DNA of 64,000 nt, from NCBI RefSeq assembly GCF_000003195.3, contig NC_012871.2:14578293-14642292 (forward strand), given 5' to 3'. This document shows, piece after piece, positions 11,296 to 24,221 of the stretch. The translations under genes were made by a program, and so were the position numbers. This DNA comes from Sorghum bicolor. Its lineage: Eukaryota; Streptophyta; Magnoliopsida; Poales; Poaceae. Numbering within the stretch: the first letter of the stretch is position 1; the number at the start of each line of letters is the position of its first letter. The notes beneath the pieces were generated by a model. It was given only the letters and a program-made list of their open reading frames with translations, ran no database searches and was not told the origin of the DNA.

Positions 11296-12762
11296 CACTA
11301 CTACAATATTTTTAATCGAGGCAGGCAAAGTGCTTAATTGAGGCGAACAGACCAACTGCCTTGGACCAAAGATCACGGTAAGTGAGACCTTTTTTAAAGC
11401 GATTGCCTGCCTACCTTGGCTAATCAAATTAAAAAAATAAAAAAACCAAAACCCATGGACAAGCCCAATGAACTCATCCATGGGCCCGCTAAGCTTAGCC
11501 CATTCAAGGGCTGCCATCACCACATCTCACCGGACACGAGGATCTGGCTGTCCACCATCGGATCTAGCCTCCAACCACTAGATCTATGGCAAGAGAGGGT
11601 AGAGGGAGGAGCGTTGTTGTAACTTGCCCACATTGTCTCCGGGCTTTCCTCGCCCACGACGCCATGCTAGAGGAAGAGGAGGTGACCACGTCACCTCGCA
11701 CGGATCTAGGATCCCCACCACCGGATCCATGCTCTCCGTGCCGCGTCATGCCGGATCTGGAGGGAGGGGCGCCACTCCAAGAGGGGCCCATGTGGCCACG
11801 CTAGAGAAGAAGGAGGTGGCAGCCGCGGAGACCTCATGTAGGGCCACCACCATCGGAGTTAGAGGGGCATTGTTGATATTAGTTATGCACACAAAAGGAT
11901 CAAAGAAAAATAATCCGCAAGCGCATGGATATCGGTGAGCACTTCACCTGGGAGATAAGTCTAGAGTATCGTATTTATTCTTTTACTACTAGGAGAAAGC
12001 ATGCAAAATACTAACCTTTTATCCTACCTACTACCTACTACCCACGGGTTGCGAGACAAGATAGTGAGATATAAGTGATATAGAGAGAAATCTTTCTTCA
12101 ATCTTCTTCTAACCTATAGTAAGTTTGTAGATATCATTCTAAGGGGAATAACTAGAGAAAAGAGACACCTCAGAGACCGCTTAACCCTACTACCATATAC
12201 CCTACCTTACCTCCTGACGGGACATGGATTACTGAGATCCAAGAGGATTGTCACTTCCCCCAAAAGGCTACCACAAATCCGGCCAAGCATGGAGTATCTA
12301 CGAGTATTCCTAGCCCAAGCACCACGCTTACGCTATGAATAATTACTTTATTCCCTACACGAAGTGAATAAAGTAAACTTGTAAACCAAAGAACAATAAG
12401 AACAATAACTTACTAGTATCAGAAGTTGAATTGCCGAACGATTCTAGAACCAAGCCTGAGGTTAGGAGACTTGACCTTGAAGATACGAAGAAGAAGGCAC
12501 CGATAGGCCGGGCTTCCTCAACTCCTATCTTCACCCTATACTCTCTCAATCTCTCGTGTTGCTATCACCCTAAAGAGACAGATCCATTCGAGGGACCCCT
12601 CTTTGTCTAACTCTCTCTGGAAAATATGAATTAGGGTTTTAGAGTTACATCTCGAGGGGGTTCAGGGTCTTTATTTATAGTCCCCTAGGAATCACCACAG
12701 CCCTTGGATCAAACCGACTTAAACGTGTGCTTAAGATTAATCCTCAAAGTCGGTGGAGGCAG

Positions 12763-14310
12763 TGAAAGAGCATCTAGGCCCCTAGTGATTTTGGTGATTA
12801 ATGACAATGTTGATTGCTATGACTAACGTGTGTTTTGCAGAGGCAAAGTCATAGGTAAGGTCATGGTAATAGGTACTCGATGGACAGGGACGTACATGCC
12901 CACTTAATAGTGGAAATCGTTTCGGTTTTCAAAGGATGGATGGACATCGTCAAGACTAGACTAGGTCTAAGTGCCATATGGTGAAGAAGGGCACTTAGAG
13001 TAGTTTAGGACTTTGTTTTCCTTTGACCGTACTATTAAGAGGGGCTTTGATCTAGTAGCTTGACTTAGGCAAGGCTTTAGGTTTAGGTGTGGTGCACACT
13101 TGGTAAACCTAGTACTAGGCAGCTCAGAGATAGTCCTTAGATCGAGTGGAACCAACTTCGTTATAGAGCGATCACGTTTCGACGAAGTTAGGGTGCCCAA
13201 GGCGGCACCAGACGCTGCACTGGATGCTCTGTGAGTGCGTCTGGTGAGGTCCTTAGCCATTGGGAGTTTTCGATGCCTAGGGTTAGGCACCAGACGCTGG
13301 CACCGGTCGCACCAGGCAGCGTCCGGTCCCACACCTAGGGAGGATGTAAACTTCCCCTGAGCACCGGACGCTAGCACCGGACGCACCGGGTAGTGTCCGG
13401 TCCCTTACTCAGGGAGTATGTAAAACTCCCCGGAGCACCGGACGGTGCCACCGGACGCTGAAAGTTAGCGTCCGGTGACCTGTCAGACGCAGGAACAGTT
13501 AGCCGTTATGGAGCACCGGTCGCTCGGTGCAGAGCGTCCGGTGCAACATAAAGAGCGTCCGGTGACCCCGTTTTTAGTGAAAAATAGTTTGCTGACCTTT
13601 GGACTTCATGGGGAGTATTTATACTCCTCCACCTCATCCATGAGAGGTCTCTTGCCCATTTGAACATCTGAGAAACTTGTTGTGGAGCAAGAGAGCAGCA
13701 AGAGCCTAGAGAAGATTGAGTTTTGAGTGATTTCTTGAGAGAATCCTTCTCTAGTGAATTCCAAGAGTCAAGTGTGCATCCACCACTCTCTAGTGCCTTG
13801 TTTGGGTCAAGTGAGAGTTCTTTGCTTGTTACTCTTGGTGATCGCCATCACCTAGACGATTCGGTGGTGATTGGAGGCACGAAGACCGCCCGGAGTTCTT
13901 GTGGGTGGCTCGTGTCAAGCTTGTGAGCGGTTTTGGGCGATTCACCGCGACGGAGTGTCGAAGAATCAGCCCGTAGAGAGCACTTGGTCCTTGCGCGGAC
14001 CAAGGGGGGGCAAGACCCTTGCGCGGGTGCTCCAACGAGGACTAGTGGAGAGTGGCGACTCTCCGATACCTCGGCAAAACATCGCCGAGCACTTTCTTCG
14101 ACTACTCCATTACATTCTAGCATTTACTTTGTGTTTTTATATTCTTAGAATTGCCATGCTAGAATAGGATTGGAACTAGGTTGCAAAACTTTTATCCGGT
14201 AACTCTCTAGTCACACTAGGCACAAGGGGTTGAACTGGAGCTTATAGGTTGCTTAAATTTTTAGAGAAGCCCAATTCATCCCCCCCCTCTTGGGCATCTT
14301 GATCCTTTCA
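12763..14310 (+). repeat. 5' LTR of the SIRE element
   Basis: 1548 bp, TGAAAGAGCATCTAGG to GCATCTTGATCCTTTCA. It contains a CCGGACG/CGTCCGG decamer array at about 13205-13570, then a TATTTATA at about 13616. It is slightly longer than the 3' LTR because of small indels in the array. Confidence 0.93.
13205..13570 (+). repeat. CACCGGACGC decamer array in the SIRE U3
   Basis: About ten CCGGACG / CGTCCGG cores in both orientations, ending about 40 bp before a TATTTATA box. The same arrangement is in the 3' LTR at about 39120-39485. Confidence 0.8.
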
Positions 14311-14312
14311 AT

Positions 14313-14325
14313 TGGTATCGGAGGC
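14313..14325 (+). promoter_or_regulatory. Primer-binding site of the SIRE element
   Basis: TGGTATCGGAGGC begins 3 bp after the 5' LTR. It matches the initiator-Met tRNA 3' end type (TGGTATCAGAGC) with two changes. Confidence 0.75.
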
Positions 14326-14363
14326 TAGTGCTCATTTTTTTAGGCTTCACCACCTAGAGAAAG

Positions 14364-15234
14364 ACGTCTAACGGGGATGGACCGCCACCCATGTTCGATG
14401 GGGATGACTTCCTGTATTGGAAAATACGGATGGAGTCATACCTTGAGGCATGTGATGTAAAGTGCCTAAAAGCCGCGACCGAAGGGTTTACCCCTCTGGA
14501 AAAAGACACCGCTCTTACTCCACAAGAGCAAAAAAACGAGAAGTGGAATGCGAAAGCCAAAAACCACATCTTTAGAGGCCTTTACAAAGAGGTGTTCAAC
14601 CGTGTTTGGAACCACAAAACCGCCAATGCCCTTTGGAAGGAACTTTGTGCGCTCCATGAGGGATCAAAGAGTGAACGCGAGGAACGCTATCACTTAGTGA
14701 TGAATAAGCTTAATACATTTGAGATGCTTCCCAAAGAAAATGCTAATGAAATGTATTCTCGCTTGAATGTCATTGTAGAGGGGCTAAATGTACTTGGGCT
14801 CACTCAAATGAGTGCGGCGGATGTCGCAAGGAAGATACTATGTGTGCTTCCCATTGAGAAATATGGGCACATAGTAACGGTGCTTCACCAAGGCGATCTC
14901 TCCACTGCTACACCAACCGCCATATTGGGGAAGATCAATGCTCATGAGATGTACATGCACATGAACCCCCAAGATGGCTCCTCATCGGCCAAGAAGGAGA
15001 AGAAGGACTTGGCCCTCAAAGCTTCTCACAAGGGCAAGGCCAAGAAGATTGAAGTTGAGTCATCAACTTCAAGTGATGATGATGCATCTATTGCCCTCAT
15101 GGTGAGAAGAACCACAAAGATGTTGAAGAAGCTCAACAAGAATGGAGTCAACTTTGACTCCAAGAAGAAGTTCTTCACAAGTAGCAAGAGAAAGCTCATC
15201 TCCGAGATGGATTGTTACAATTGTGGTGAGCTTG
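14364..15234 (+). pseudogene. SIRE gag, first part, start codon lost and cut in the zinc knuckle
   Basis: The N-terminal half of Copia gag (UBN2-type). The open frame covers FDGDDFLYWKIRM near 14394, the W-N-A-K-A segment near 14545, and an A-x-A-L-W-K-E-L stretch near 14625. A Lys/Ser-rich linker follows, then the first half of a CCHC knuckle, CYNCGEL, at 15213-15233. The expected initiator in the usual position is ACG (14364-14366) rather than ATG, with the next Met at 14391. The frame stops being gag at 15234, where a solo LTR is inserted, and resumes at 17176. Gag is the particle-forming structural protein. This copy cannot make it. Confidence 0.85.
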
Positions 15235-17170
15235 TGAAAGGTCCAAGTGGCTAGAGGGGGGGTGAATAGCCTATTTAAATTTTCTACAAACTTCAACTAG
15301 ACAAGTTGATTAGTAAAACAAAAGGCGAAGCTATTCTAGCACTAGCACAACTAAGCTATGCAAGCCACCTAAACAAGTCTAGTACAAGGCTAAACACTAA
15401 AGCACTACAACAAGAGAAGGCTAGTTACACTCCTAAACAAGAAGACTAAACTAAACAAGCTAAACAACAAGCAAGGTATACAAGTAAGTAAAGGAGTGGA
15501 GAGTGATTGCTATACCAACGTTGTAGAGTAGAGATATAACCAACCAATCACTCACAATTACAAGAGAATCCTCGGCAAGAGATGACATAAGATTTTTTAC
15601 CGAGGTTCACTTGCTTCCCGGCAAGCTACTCCTCATTGTGGCGATACACCCACTTGATGGATCACGAGCTAATTGGCAATCCAAAGCCAAACCCTCAGCG
15701 GGTGCCGCACATCCACTCACAAGATGGGGATCCTCCAAGCCACGAGCAATCCACTTGAGTAGCCAATTGCGATCTCCCGCGGGGAAGGCTCAAGAACCCC
15801 TCACAAAACACTTGGTGAGGCTCAAAACAATCTCCAATCATGAGCTCAACACCACCGCTGCTCCAAGCCGTCTAGGGCATTGGGAAACACCCAAGAGTAA
15901 CAAGAAATCCGCAGCAAACTCAAGAAACAAGTGCCACTAAATGCAACTCTCAAAGCAATGCACTTGAATCTCACTCAATCTCATTAGGATGAGCAATCAA
16001 GCAAGGAGATGAGTGGAGGGAGTGTTCTCTAGCTCAAAGTATGCCTCAAGTATTCAAAAGTGCAAGAGCTAACCTCCCAAAGCCAGCCACCTTCTATTTA
16101 TAAGCCCCTCAAAGAAACTAGCCATTGGCTGTTTTCACTGGGCTGAAAATGGGGGCACCAGACGCTACTAAGTGAGCACCGGACGCTCGACCCCCTGCGT
16201 CCGGTGCACTGGAGCTGGCCACGTGTCGATCTTGAATCTCGCGCATCAGTTTCTAACGGCTACCTGCAACACATCGGACGCTCTGCAAGTTCACAACAGA
16301 CGCGTCCTGTGCACACCGGACTCATGCGCAGAGAGTTTGTCAAACTCGCGACCTCACCGGACGCTGGGCACCGAACAGTCCGGTGCTCACCGGACTCGTG
16401 CGCAGAGAGGGTTGCAAAAACCCCTCACACCGGACGCTAACCACCGGACGCTCTCAGAGTGCGTCCGGTGCTCAACCCTAGCAGGGTCAAGTGCACCGGA
16501 CGCTGAAGCCAGCGTCCGGTGCCTCCGCACTCAGCGTCCGGTGAGTGTTTCTCAGCGAGGAAAACACTCGCGCGACTTCTCCAAATTTCCCACCGGCGCA
16601 ATAGAAAAAAATACACTTATTTTTCTCAAAAGCGCCAAAGTGCTAACACCAACAAGTGTCTACCACCAAACAAGAGGAACCCACACCCCTCTCAACCCTA
16701 GGAAAACCACCTCCTTTGTAAATGTGCTAACACCAACAAGTGTCTACCACCAAAGTGCATGTGTGTTAGCTTTTCACAAACATTTTCACCAAAGGAGGTA
16801 AGTTAGCACTTTACTAGATTCTAATGCATATGCTCAAGATGTAGACCTAGTAGCACTTGATTCAAGAGATGACCGTGATTTCCCCTCTTGATAGTCGGCT
16901 ATCTATCCTAAACCCGGTCAATCACTTCTCTACTCATCTTAGACCGGCAAAAGTAAAACCCTATGTTTATACCTTTGCCTTGATAACTTTGCTCCTCGTC
17001 TATCACCATGATCTCCACTTCATGCTTCATCCCTTTGTGATCGTGTGGCCACCTTTCCATGCCACCATGCACCTTCATCACATGTGTTGCTATGCCTAAC
17101 TCAAATCACTTAAACACAAGGCATTAGCAACTTGGTGTCATTAATTACCAAAACCAAACTTGGGCTTTCA
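15235..17170 (-). mobile_element. Solo LTR of a SIRE-type element, copy 2, TSD GCTTG
   Basis: 1936 bp, TGAAAGGTCCAAGTGG to TTGGGCTTTCA, with a perfect 5-bp duplication GCTTG (15230-15234 and 17171-17175). It is homologous to 2054-4061. On the minus strand it has a TATAAATAG box at about 16092-16100, preceded by the decamer array at 16150-16545. No internal region or second LTR remains, so it is the product of LTR-LTR recombination. It interrupts the host gag exactly inside a zinc knuckle. Confidence 0.92.
16150..16545. repeat. CACCGGACGC decamer array in solo LTR copy 2
   Basis: Repeated CACCGGACGC and GCGTCCGGTG cores, including the block CTCTGCGCATGAGTCCGGTG when read on the minus strand. 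That block recurs in the internal promoter region at about 22665-22688. Confidence 0.8.
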
Positions 17171-17175
17171 GCTTG

Positions 17176-18724
17176 GCCATCTTGCTCATCAATGTCCAAA
17201 GCCCAAGAAGGACAAATACAAGAAGAAGAACAAAGAGCAAGATGATTCAAGTGATGATGACAAGAATGACAAGAAGCAATACAAGAAGAAAGGTGGCAAG
17301 AATAAGGAGCACTACAAGAAGAAGAATGGCAAGGCTTACATTGTTGGTGATTGGCTCACCGACATTGAGAGCTCAAGTGGTGACTCTTCCGGCAATGAGA
17401 GTGATGACGAGAAGGTTGCCGCCATTGCCATTGATGCTCCATCACCATCATCTTCACCACCATCTACATCCTCTACACACCTATGCCTCATGGCTAAGGG
17501 TGACCGGAAGGTACAAAGTGAGGATGAGAGTAGTGAAAGTGATAGTGAATACGAATCACCTTCTTATGATGAACTTGTAAATTTACTTAACAAGTACACT
17601 AAAGTCATAAGAAAGTCTAGAAGTGAAAACAAAAGCTTGAACTTGAAAATGAAACACTTCTAGCAAAGCTTAAGTCTAGTGATGAGCTTAGAGACCAAAA
17701 TGACATCATGACCACTAAGCTCAAGGAGCTCAAACTCTCATTAAAAGAGCTCAATGAAAAACATGATAAACTTGAGAGTGTTCATGATGAGCTTATCACT
17801 AGATATAGAGCAATGAAAGAAGAACTAACAACTCTAAAAGCCAACTATGACAACCTTGAGATTGCTTATGAGCTTGCAACTGATGAAACACATGTTGCTA
17901 CTAACCATATTGCTAAGCTTGATGTAGCTACATCTTGTGATGACTTACTTGTGGAGAGCACAAGCAAATATGTTGATTGCAAGGGCAAGAAAGTGGTAGT
18001 GGCCGAGAGCTATGAGGACACTATCAAGCTCAAGGATGAAATCGTCTTGCTCAAGAAAGAGTTGCAAGACCAAGCCAAGCACAAGACCATTGTGATTGAG
18101 TCACTTGATCAAGACAAGAAGATTGCATATGAGAACAAGTTACCCAAGGAAGAAAATCAATATCTCAAGCTTGGTTTGATGTATGACAAGCAAGAAGAAG
18201 ATGAGACATTCATCTTGGATGAGTTAGCTAGCAACAATGACCCAATCATCAAGAAGCTAACTCAAGAGAACAACAAGCTCAAGAAAGAGAAGGAACATCT
18301 AACCATGGGGTTAGCAAAGTTCACAAAAGGGAAGGACCTTCAAAGTGAGCTTTTCATGAACACCGTCATGAAGATGGATAAAAGTGGGATTGGCTACAAG
18401 GCTCATCAAACAAAGCTCATCAAGTCACTAGCCACTCATGATCAACCAAGCAAGCCAAAGCCAAAGAGATGCTTTGAGTGTGGTCAAGAAGGACACTTTG
18501 CTCATGAGTGTAAGGCACCACTACCACCACCCTTGCCCAAGCATGCAAGACCATTTGCATTCAATGCTCACTACATTGTAAGGAAAGACAAGAGTGGCAA
18601 GGTCAAGGTTAGCTTTATGGGGCCGCCCAACAAGCAAAGGCCAAAGAAGATTTGGGTGCCAAAGCAACTAGTAGAGAAGGTCAAGGGCCCTAAGCAAATA
18701 TGGGTCCCTAAATCTCAAGCTTGA
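17176..18724 (+). pseudogene. SIRE gag, second part: knuckle end, Lys-rich linker, coiled coil, second zinc knuckle
   Basis: Continues gag after the solo LTR with GHLAHQC, completing the first CCHC knuckle. A very Lys-rich tract (17210-17340) and a Ser/Asp/Glu-rich tract follow. The frame is lost in an A-run near 17630 (one base missing) and picked up at once in the next frame through a long coiled coil (17650-18330, repeated L-K-E-L / E-E-N-x-L-K patterns). A second CCHC knuckle, CFECGQEGHFAHEC, lies at about 18472-18513, and the frame ends at TGA 18722-18724. Two knuckles separated by a coiled coil are usual in grass Maximus-type elements. Confidence 0.85.
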
Positions 18725-18735
18725 TCTCTTGTGTG

Positions 18736-21700
18736 TAGGTGAACTACAAGACCGGTGGATCACATTGGGTAATTGATAGTGGTTGCACTCAATATATGAC
18801 CGGAGATCCCCAGATGTTCACCTCTCTTGATGAAGATGTTGACAACCAAGAGAAGATCACATTTGGTGACAATTCAAAAGGCAAGGTCAAGGGACTAGGA
18901 AAGGTTGCTATATCAAATGACAACTCCATCACCAATGTGCTCTGTGTGCAATCATTGAGTTTCAACTTGCACTCGGTTGGACAACTTTGTGATCTTGGAT
19001 TTGAATGCCAATTCAAGAAGAAGGAAGTAATTGTGACCAAGGAAGATGACAATGAAGTGATATTCAAAGGCTTCTGATAAAACAACTTATATGTAGTTGA
19101 TTTCTCATCCGATAAAGTTGATGTCAAGACTTGCTTATTCACCAAGACTTCACTTGGGTGGTTGTGGCATAGAAGGTTAGCACATGTTGGAATGGGTACA
19201 CTCAAGAAGTTGATGAAGAAAGAATTGATTAGAGTCTTGAAGGATGTGACCTTTGAGAAGGACAAGCTTTGTAGTGCATGTCAAGCCGGCAAGCAAGTTG
19301 CAAACACTCATCCAACCAAGGCCTATCTCGCTACTTCAAGAGTGCTTGAGCTACTTCACATGGATCTATTTGGACCAACCACATATGCTAGTCTTGGAGG
19401 CAACAAATATTGCTTGGTCATAGCTGATGATTTCTCCCGGTACACTTGGACATTCTTCTTGCAAGACAAGGCCGAAGTTGCATCAATATTCAAGAAGTTT
19501 GCAAAGAATGCCCAAAATCAATTTGATGTCAAGATCAAGAAAATTAGAAGTGACAATGGCAAAGAGTTTGACAACACCAACATTGAAGAGTATTGTGATG
19601 AAGTGGGAATCAAGCATGAGTTCTCCTCAACATACACACCACAACAAAATGGGGTTGTAGAAAGAAAGAACCGGACATTGATCACCTTGGCAAGAACAAT
19701 GCTAGATGAGTACAACACTTCGGAGAAGATGTGGGCCAAGGCAATCAACACCGCATGCTATGCTTCAAACCGGCTCTTTCCTCACAAGTTCCTAGAGAAG
19801 ACACCATATGAGTTTCTCAATGGGAAGAAGCCTGATGTCTCATTTTTAGAGTGTTTGGGTGCAAATGCTACATCTACAAGAAGCGCCAACACTTGGGAAA
19901 GTTCCAAAGAAGATGTGACATTGGCTACTTGGTTGGCTATTCATCAAAGTCCAAGGCTTATAGGGTCTTTAACCATGCCACAAACATGGTTGAAGAAACA
20001 TTTGATGTTGAATTTGATGAAACTAATGGCTCCCAAGGAGCAAGTGATAATCTTGATGATGTAGGTGGTGAACCATTGAGGGATGCCATGAAGAACATGT
20101 CGGTGGGAGACATCAAGCCAAAAGAAGAAGATGATGATGTGCAAGTCCTTGAGCCACCATCCACCTCACATGTACCACAAGATGAAGACAAGGATGTGAG
20201 AGATGCTCATGAAGACACTCAAGTCACTCATGAGCAAGCGGTGGCACAAGCACAAGATGTTAATTCTCCCCAACCAACCCCTCAAGTGGCGCCAAGAAGA
20301 ACATCACATCTCCTCCAAGATCACTCTCAAGATCTCAACATCGGGAGTCCATCACGTGGTGTAACTACTCGTTCTAGACATGCTTTATTTATTGAACATC
20401 ACGCTTTTGTGTCTCTTGAAGATGAACCAAAGACTATAGAGGAAGCTCTTCGTGATATGGATTAGATCATGGCTATGCAAGAGGAGTTGAACAACTTCTC
20501 TCGCAACCAAGTATGGACACTTGAAGAGCGACCCAAAGATACAAGAGTGATTGGAACAAAGTAGGTCTTCCGGAACAAGAAGGATGATCAAGGCAAAGTG
20601 GTGCGCAACAAGGCAAGGCTTGTGGCAAAAGGCTTTTCACAAGTGGAAGGTCTTGACTTCAGTGAAACCTTTGCACCGGTGGCAAGACTTGAAGCAATCC
20701 GTATCCTACTTGCATATGCATCTAGTCATGATATCAAGTTATTTCAAATGGATGTGAAAAGTGCTTTTTTGAATGGATATATTAAGGAGCTTGTCTATGT
20801 TGAGCAACCCTCCGGTTTTGAAGACCCTAGGTACCCCAAGCATGTCTACCGGTTGTCCAAGGCTCTCTATGGTCTCAAGCAAGCTCCTAGAGCTTGGTAT
20901 GAGAGGCTTAGGGACATCCTCATTGAGAAGGGCTTCAAGATTGGGAAAGTTGACACAACACTCTTCACCAAGAAAATGAATGGGGAAATCTTCATTTGCC
21001 AAGTTTATGTTGATGATATTATTTTTGGCTCTACTAATGAAGATTTTTGCAAGGAATTTGGTGATTTGATGTCCAAGGAGTTTGAGATGTCCATGATTGG
21101 TGAGCTATACTTCTTCCTAGGATTTCAAGTCAAGCAAATGAAAGAAGGAGTCTTCATCTCTCAAGAGAAGTACACAGAAGATCTTCTCAAGAGGTTCAAG
21201 ATGATGGATTGCAAGCCAATCAAGACTCCCATGGCATCAAATGGGCATCTCGACTTGGATGAGGGAGGTAACCCAATTGACAAGACTCTATATCGCTCCA
21301 TGATAGGAAGTCTACTCTACCTCACCGCATCTAGGCCCGATATAATGTTTAGTGTGTGTATGTGTGCTAGATATCAAGCAATGCCTATGGAATCTCACTT
21401 GATTGCCGTCAAGAGAATTCTTAGGTATCTAAAATACACACCTTGCCTAGGTTTGTGGTATCCCAAAGGTGCAAGATTCCAACTTGTAGGCTATTCCGAT
21501 TCAGATTATGTCGGGTGCCGGATTGATAGAAAAAGCACATCCAGAGGGTGCCACTTCCTCGGTAGATCACTTGTCTCTTGGATGTCTAAGAAACAAAATA
21601 GTGTTGCCTTGTGAACGGCCGAAGCGGAATACATTGCCGCTGGTGCTTGTTGTGCACAAATACTCTACATGAAACAAACTTTGCTAGACTATGAAGTAGT

Positions 21701-21965
21701 ACTAGACAAAGTACCTTTGTTGTGTGACAACGAAAGTGCCGTAAAACTTGCAAACAACCCGGTTCAACACACCCGCACAAAACATATTGACATCCGCCAC
21801 CACTTCCTTAGGGATCATGTTGCTAAAGGTGACATATCTCTAGAGAATGTGGGAACGGAAAATCAATTGGCGGATATCTTCATAAAACCCCTAGATGAAG
21901 CTAGGTTTTGTATGTTGAGAAATGAACTTAATGTGCTTGATCTCTCTAACTTCACTAAAAGATAA
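18736..21965 (+). pseudogene. SIRE Copia pol: protease, integrase, reverse transcriptase, RNase H
   Basis: Broken but fully readable pol. Protease: D-S-G at 18774. Integrase: HHCC region from 19162 (LWHRRLAHVG ... CSACQAGKQ), then catalytic D at 19362, D at 19552 and E at 19660, the last two 36 residues apart as in DD35E. Reverse transcriptase: Y-V-D-D at 21006-21017. RNase H: from about 21500 (DSDYVGC, AEAEYIAAG) to the end at 21965. Breaks: TGA-TAA at 19075-19080, one base lost in a T-run near 19842, TAG at 20463 and 20562 where Trp is normal, TGA at 21612. A TAG at 18733-18735 separates pol from gag. It cannot produce an active polyprotein. Confidence 0.93.
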
Positions 21966-22484
21966 AGTTGTGTGTCGAAATTTGTAAATAGTTTTTGCTT
22001 TGCATATCATGCATACTAAAACTAAATTTCAAAAATTTGTGTGTAGGGCTTGTCTAACATGGTTAAGATAACCCCCTTGTGTGTGTGAAAAAGCTTAACC
22101 TTGGATCAAACTTGAGAAGCATTAGTTTACTTTCAAGTATTGCATCTCACTTCATATCATATGCATGCTTGTTAGTTGACCGTTTCTTTTCGGTTACTCT
22201 TTGAGCATCCACTGTGTTCGTCCATAGATAGGGGGAGCATTCAAAGCACATTGTGATTCAAACCCCTAGTGTTATGGCCATATGATGCTCCTTGGTGATT
22301 TCTCGAATTATTTTCATAAAAAAAAACTACTAAGCCTATGGCTAAATATTTGTGAAAATTTAAGGGTTTGAGAGAAGTCACTCATACCAGTTCCATTTGG
22401 TGTTTATTTGTGTGCTCTTGAATATGGAACTTGGTTGGGTCAAAGTCGGACGTAGTGCTAAGTCGAAAAAGGACTCAGAGGTGC
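21966..22484 (+). other. Spacer between pol and the internal promoter of the SIRE element
   Basis: About 520 bp with no coding frame I can support. It contains GATAGGGGGAGCATT near 22226, a purine-rich, polypurine-tract-like word of the sort found downstream of pol in SIRE elements. Confidence 0.5.
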
Positions 22485-22755
22485 ACCGGACGATGCACCG
22501 GACGCTGTCTCGGTGCGTCCGGTGTTGTGAGTGTGCCAGACCGCACTCACCGGACGCAGGAACAGTGTCCCTGCAGCATCCGGTGATGTGCGTCTGGTGC
22601 TCACCAGGCGTGCCCTAGGGCATCGGACGCTAAGGCCAGCGTCCGGTGACATGCCGATTTGCAAACCTCTCTGCGCATGAGTCCGGTGGTCACCGGACGC
22701 GTCCGGTGCCACATAATGAGCGTCCGGTGACCCGGCGGCGGGCGCATATAACCCA
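22485..22755 (+). promoter_or_regulatory. LTR-like internal promoter of the SIRE 3' ORF
   Basis: A CACCGGACGC array (22487-22731) is followed closely by CATATAACCC at about 22745-22754. The end of the array (CATAATGAGCGTCCGGTGAC) closely matches the SIRE LTR segment at about 13542-13565, and CTCTGCGCATGAGTCCGGTG matches the solo-LTR array read on its minus strand. A CT-rich leader follows, with a likely 5'UTR intron: donor TTTGG|GTAAGTTC near 22970 and acceptor TCTCTTGCAG near 23254. These features fit transcription of the 3' ORF from its own promoter. Promoter activity itself is inferred. Confidence 0.6.
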
Positions 22756-23317
22756 CGCCCAAGGGTTTCTCGCGGGCAGTTTCTTTTTCTCCTTCACAAA
22801 GCCGCCCGCGCCTGTGCCCTAACCCAGTCGTCAAATTCGCCGCCGCCGTGAGTCTCGTTCTCTCCGGCGACCTCAGACTTCCCCCCGCGCGCAGATCCTC
22901 TCCCAGGCCTCCTCTCTTCCCTCTCCTCGCGCAGGGATTTCTCTCCTGCGGAGTCGTTAGGGTTTGGGTAAGTTCTATGTTTCTTGCCCTCAAGGTGTTC
23001 GATTCAATGTGTGAATGAATCTAATTGTTGTTTTTGACGGCGATTCGATTCGTTCTATCCTTGTAGCACCTTGAAGAGTGGATTCGCGTTCTCTGGCGGA
23101 TTTTCGTTCGTGATATTTCTTCCGAAACGCGTCCCGTCATCGGATCGTAAGCCGTTCACGCCCGTTCCTTATCTATTCTTGTGATCTATAGGTTTTCCTC
23201 ATCTCTAGCTATTATATTTGCTTATGTATGCCCTATCTTTTCTATCTCTTGCAGCGCGTTGATCTCCGTTGATAGTTGGCTAGTTGTCGACAGTTCTTTC
23301 AGTCAGAGGATCTTGCG

Positions 23318-24221
23318 ATGGCTCGTTGCAAGAACGTTAGTGGTCCGGCAGCCGGCGCTGGAGGTTCCCCAGAAGGTTATGGTGGAGGTGATCCTCCCCG
23401 TCGCCTGTCAGCGGCAGAGAAGGGCAAGGGCAAGAAGTTGGCCACCAAGAAGAGGAAGGCCAGCGACAGAGAGGCAGAGGTGGCAGAGGCAGTTGCAGCA
23501 GCCGCTGAGGCAGCTGAGAGGGGTGGACGCTCAGGTGCTCTGAGGATTGGGGATGATCTCACGCCACAGCAGAGGCGTGCAGTTCTTCAGGCAGAGGCAC
23601 TCCATGGATCCCCTCCAGGCACTGTTATGATAGGGGGTCAGCGGGTCAGGATCACTGTCAGAGATCCAGCTCAGGAGGACCCAGATACAGAGACAGAGGC
23701 CCAGGCAGAGGGTCCAGCAGAGGCACAGCAGCAGGAGCAGCCTCTCAGGAGGTCGACTCATGCCCGTACTCAGGCCATCCCCAGGACTGGTACACAGGGC
23801 CAGTATACCTCCGCTGCTCGTGCTACACCAGCAAGAGGCACTCTAGCTCCTCATCAGGGACCGGTCAAGATTCATAGGGATCTCACTCTTGTGTCAGCTA
23901 GGGAGATCCACCAGTTGCGGTTCGTTCCTTTTCCCACTTGGTTTCCAGCTGCTAGGGATCCACGAGTCGGTACCACGTTCTACACAGTAGTCCAGGAGGA
24001 CATCTATGAGGCTCTAATTCGTTCACAGTCTCAATTCAGGGAGCACAGAGTGATAGACCTTGAGATACTAGGGAACGTGGTTGGGGCAGACATCCGACAG
24101 TACTTCACTTACCTCCACGACCTCCTAGAGTTATTAGCTCTCCCTGGTACTTATTGTGAGCAGTGGGTTCGAGAGTTCTACGCGTCAATGTGGGTGTCTC
24201 CAGATCATAGCTATATCCACT
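23318..24221 (+). pseudogene. SIRE extra 3' ORF, N-terminal part (cut by Gypsy insertion)
   Basis: ATG at 23318 (MARCKNVSGPAAG). The first 90 residues are Gly/Ala/Lys-rich, with a basic stretch KGKGKKLATKKRK that could be a nuclear localisation signal. An acidic Gln/Glu-rich section follows, then from about residue 185 a folded-looking domain (LRFVPFPTWFP, DIYEALIRSQSQF, VREFYASMWVSPDHS). The reading frame is uninterrupted until the Gypsy insertion at 24222 and resumes in frame at 36627 once one CCACT duplication is discounted. The domain pattern resembles 'putative plant transposon protein' domains (PF20167 or plant mobile domain type). I am not sure of the family. It is not a recognisable envelope protein. 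Confidence 0.7.

Noticed and set aside
11586..11938. Possible captured gene in the CACTA left arm
   Set aside because: Overlapping short frames in GC-rich DNA with no recognisable domain, splice sites or start context.
23377..23761. Minus-strand frames over the SIRE 3' ORF
   Set aside because: Low-complexity complement of the plus-strand coding sequence, no domain.
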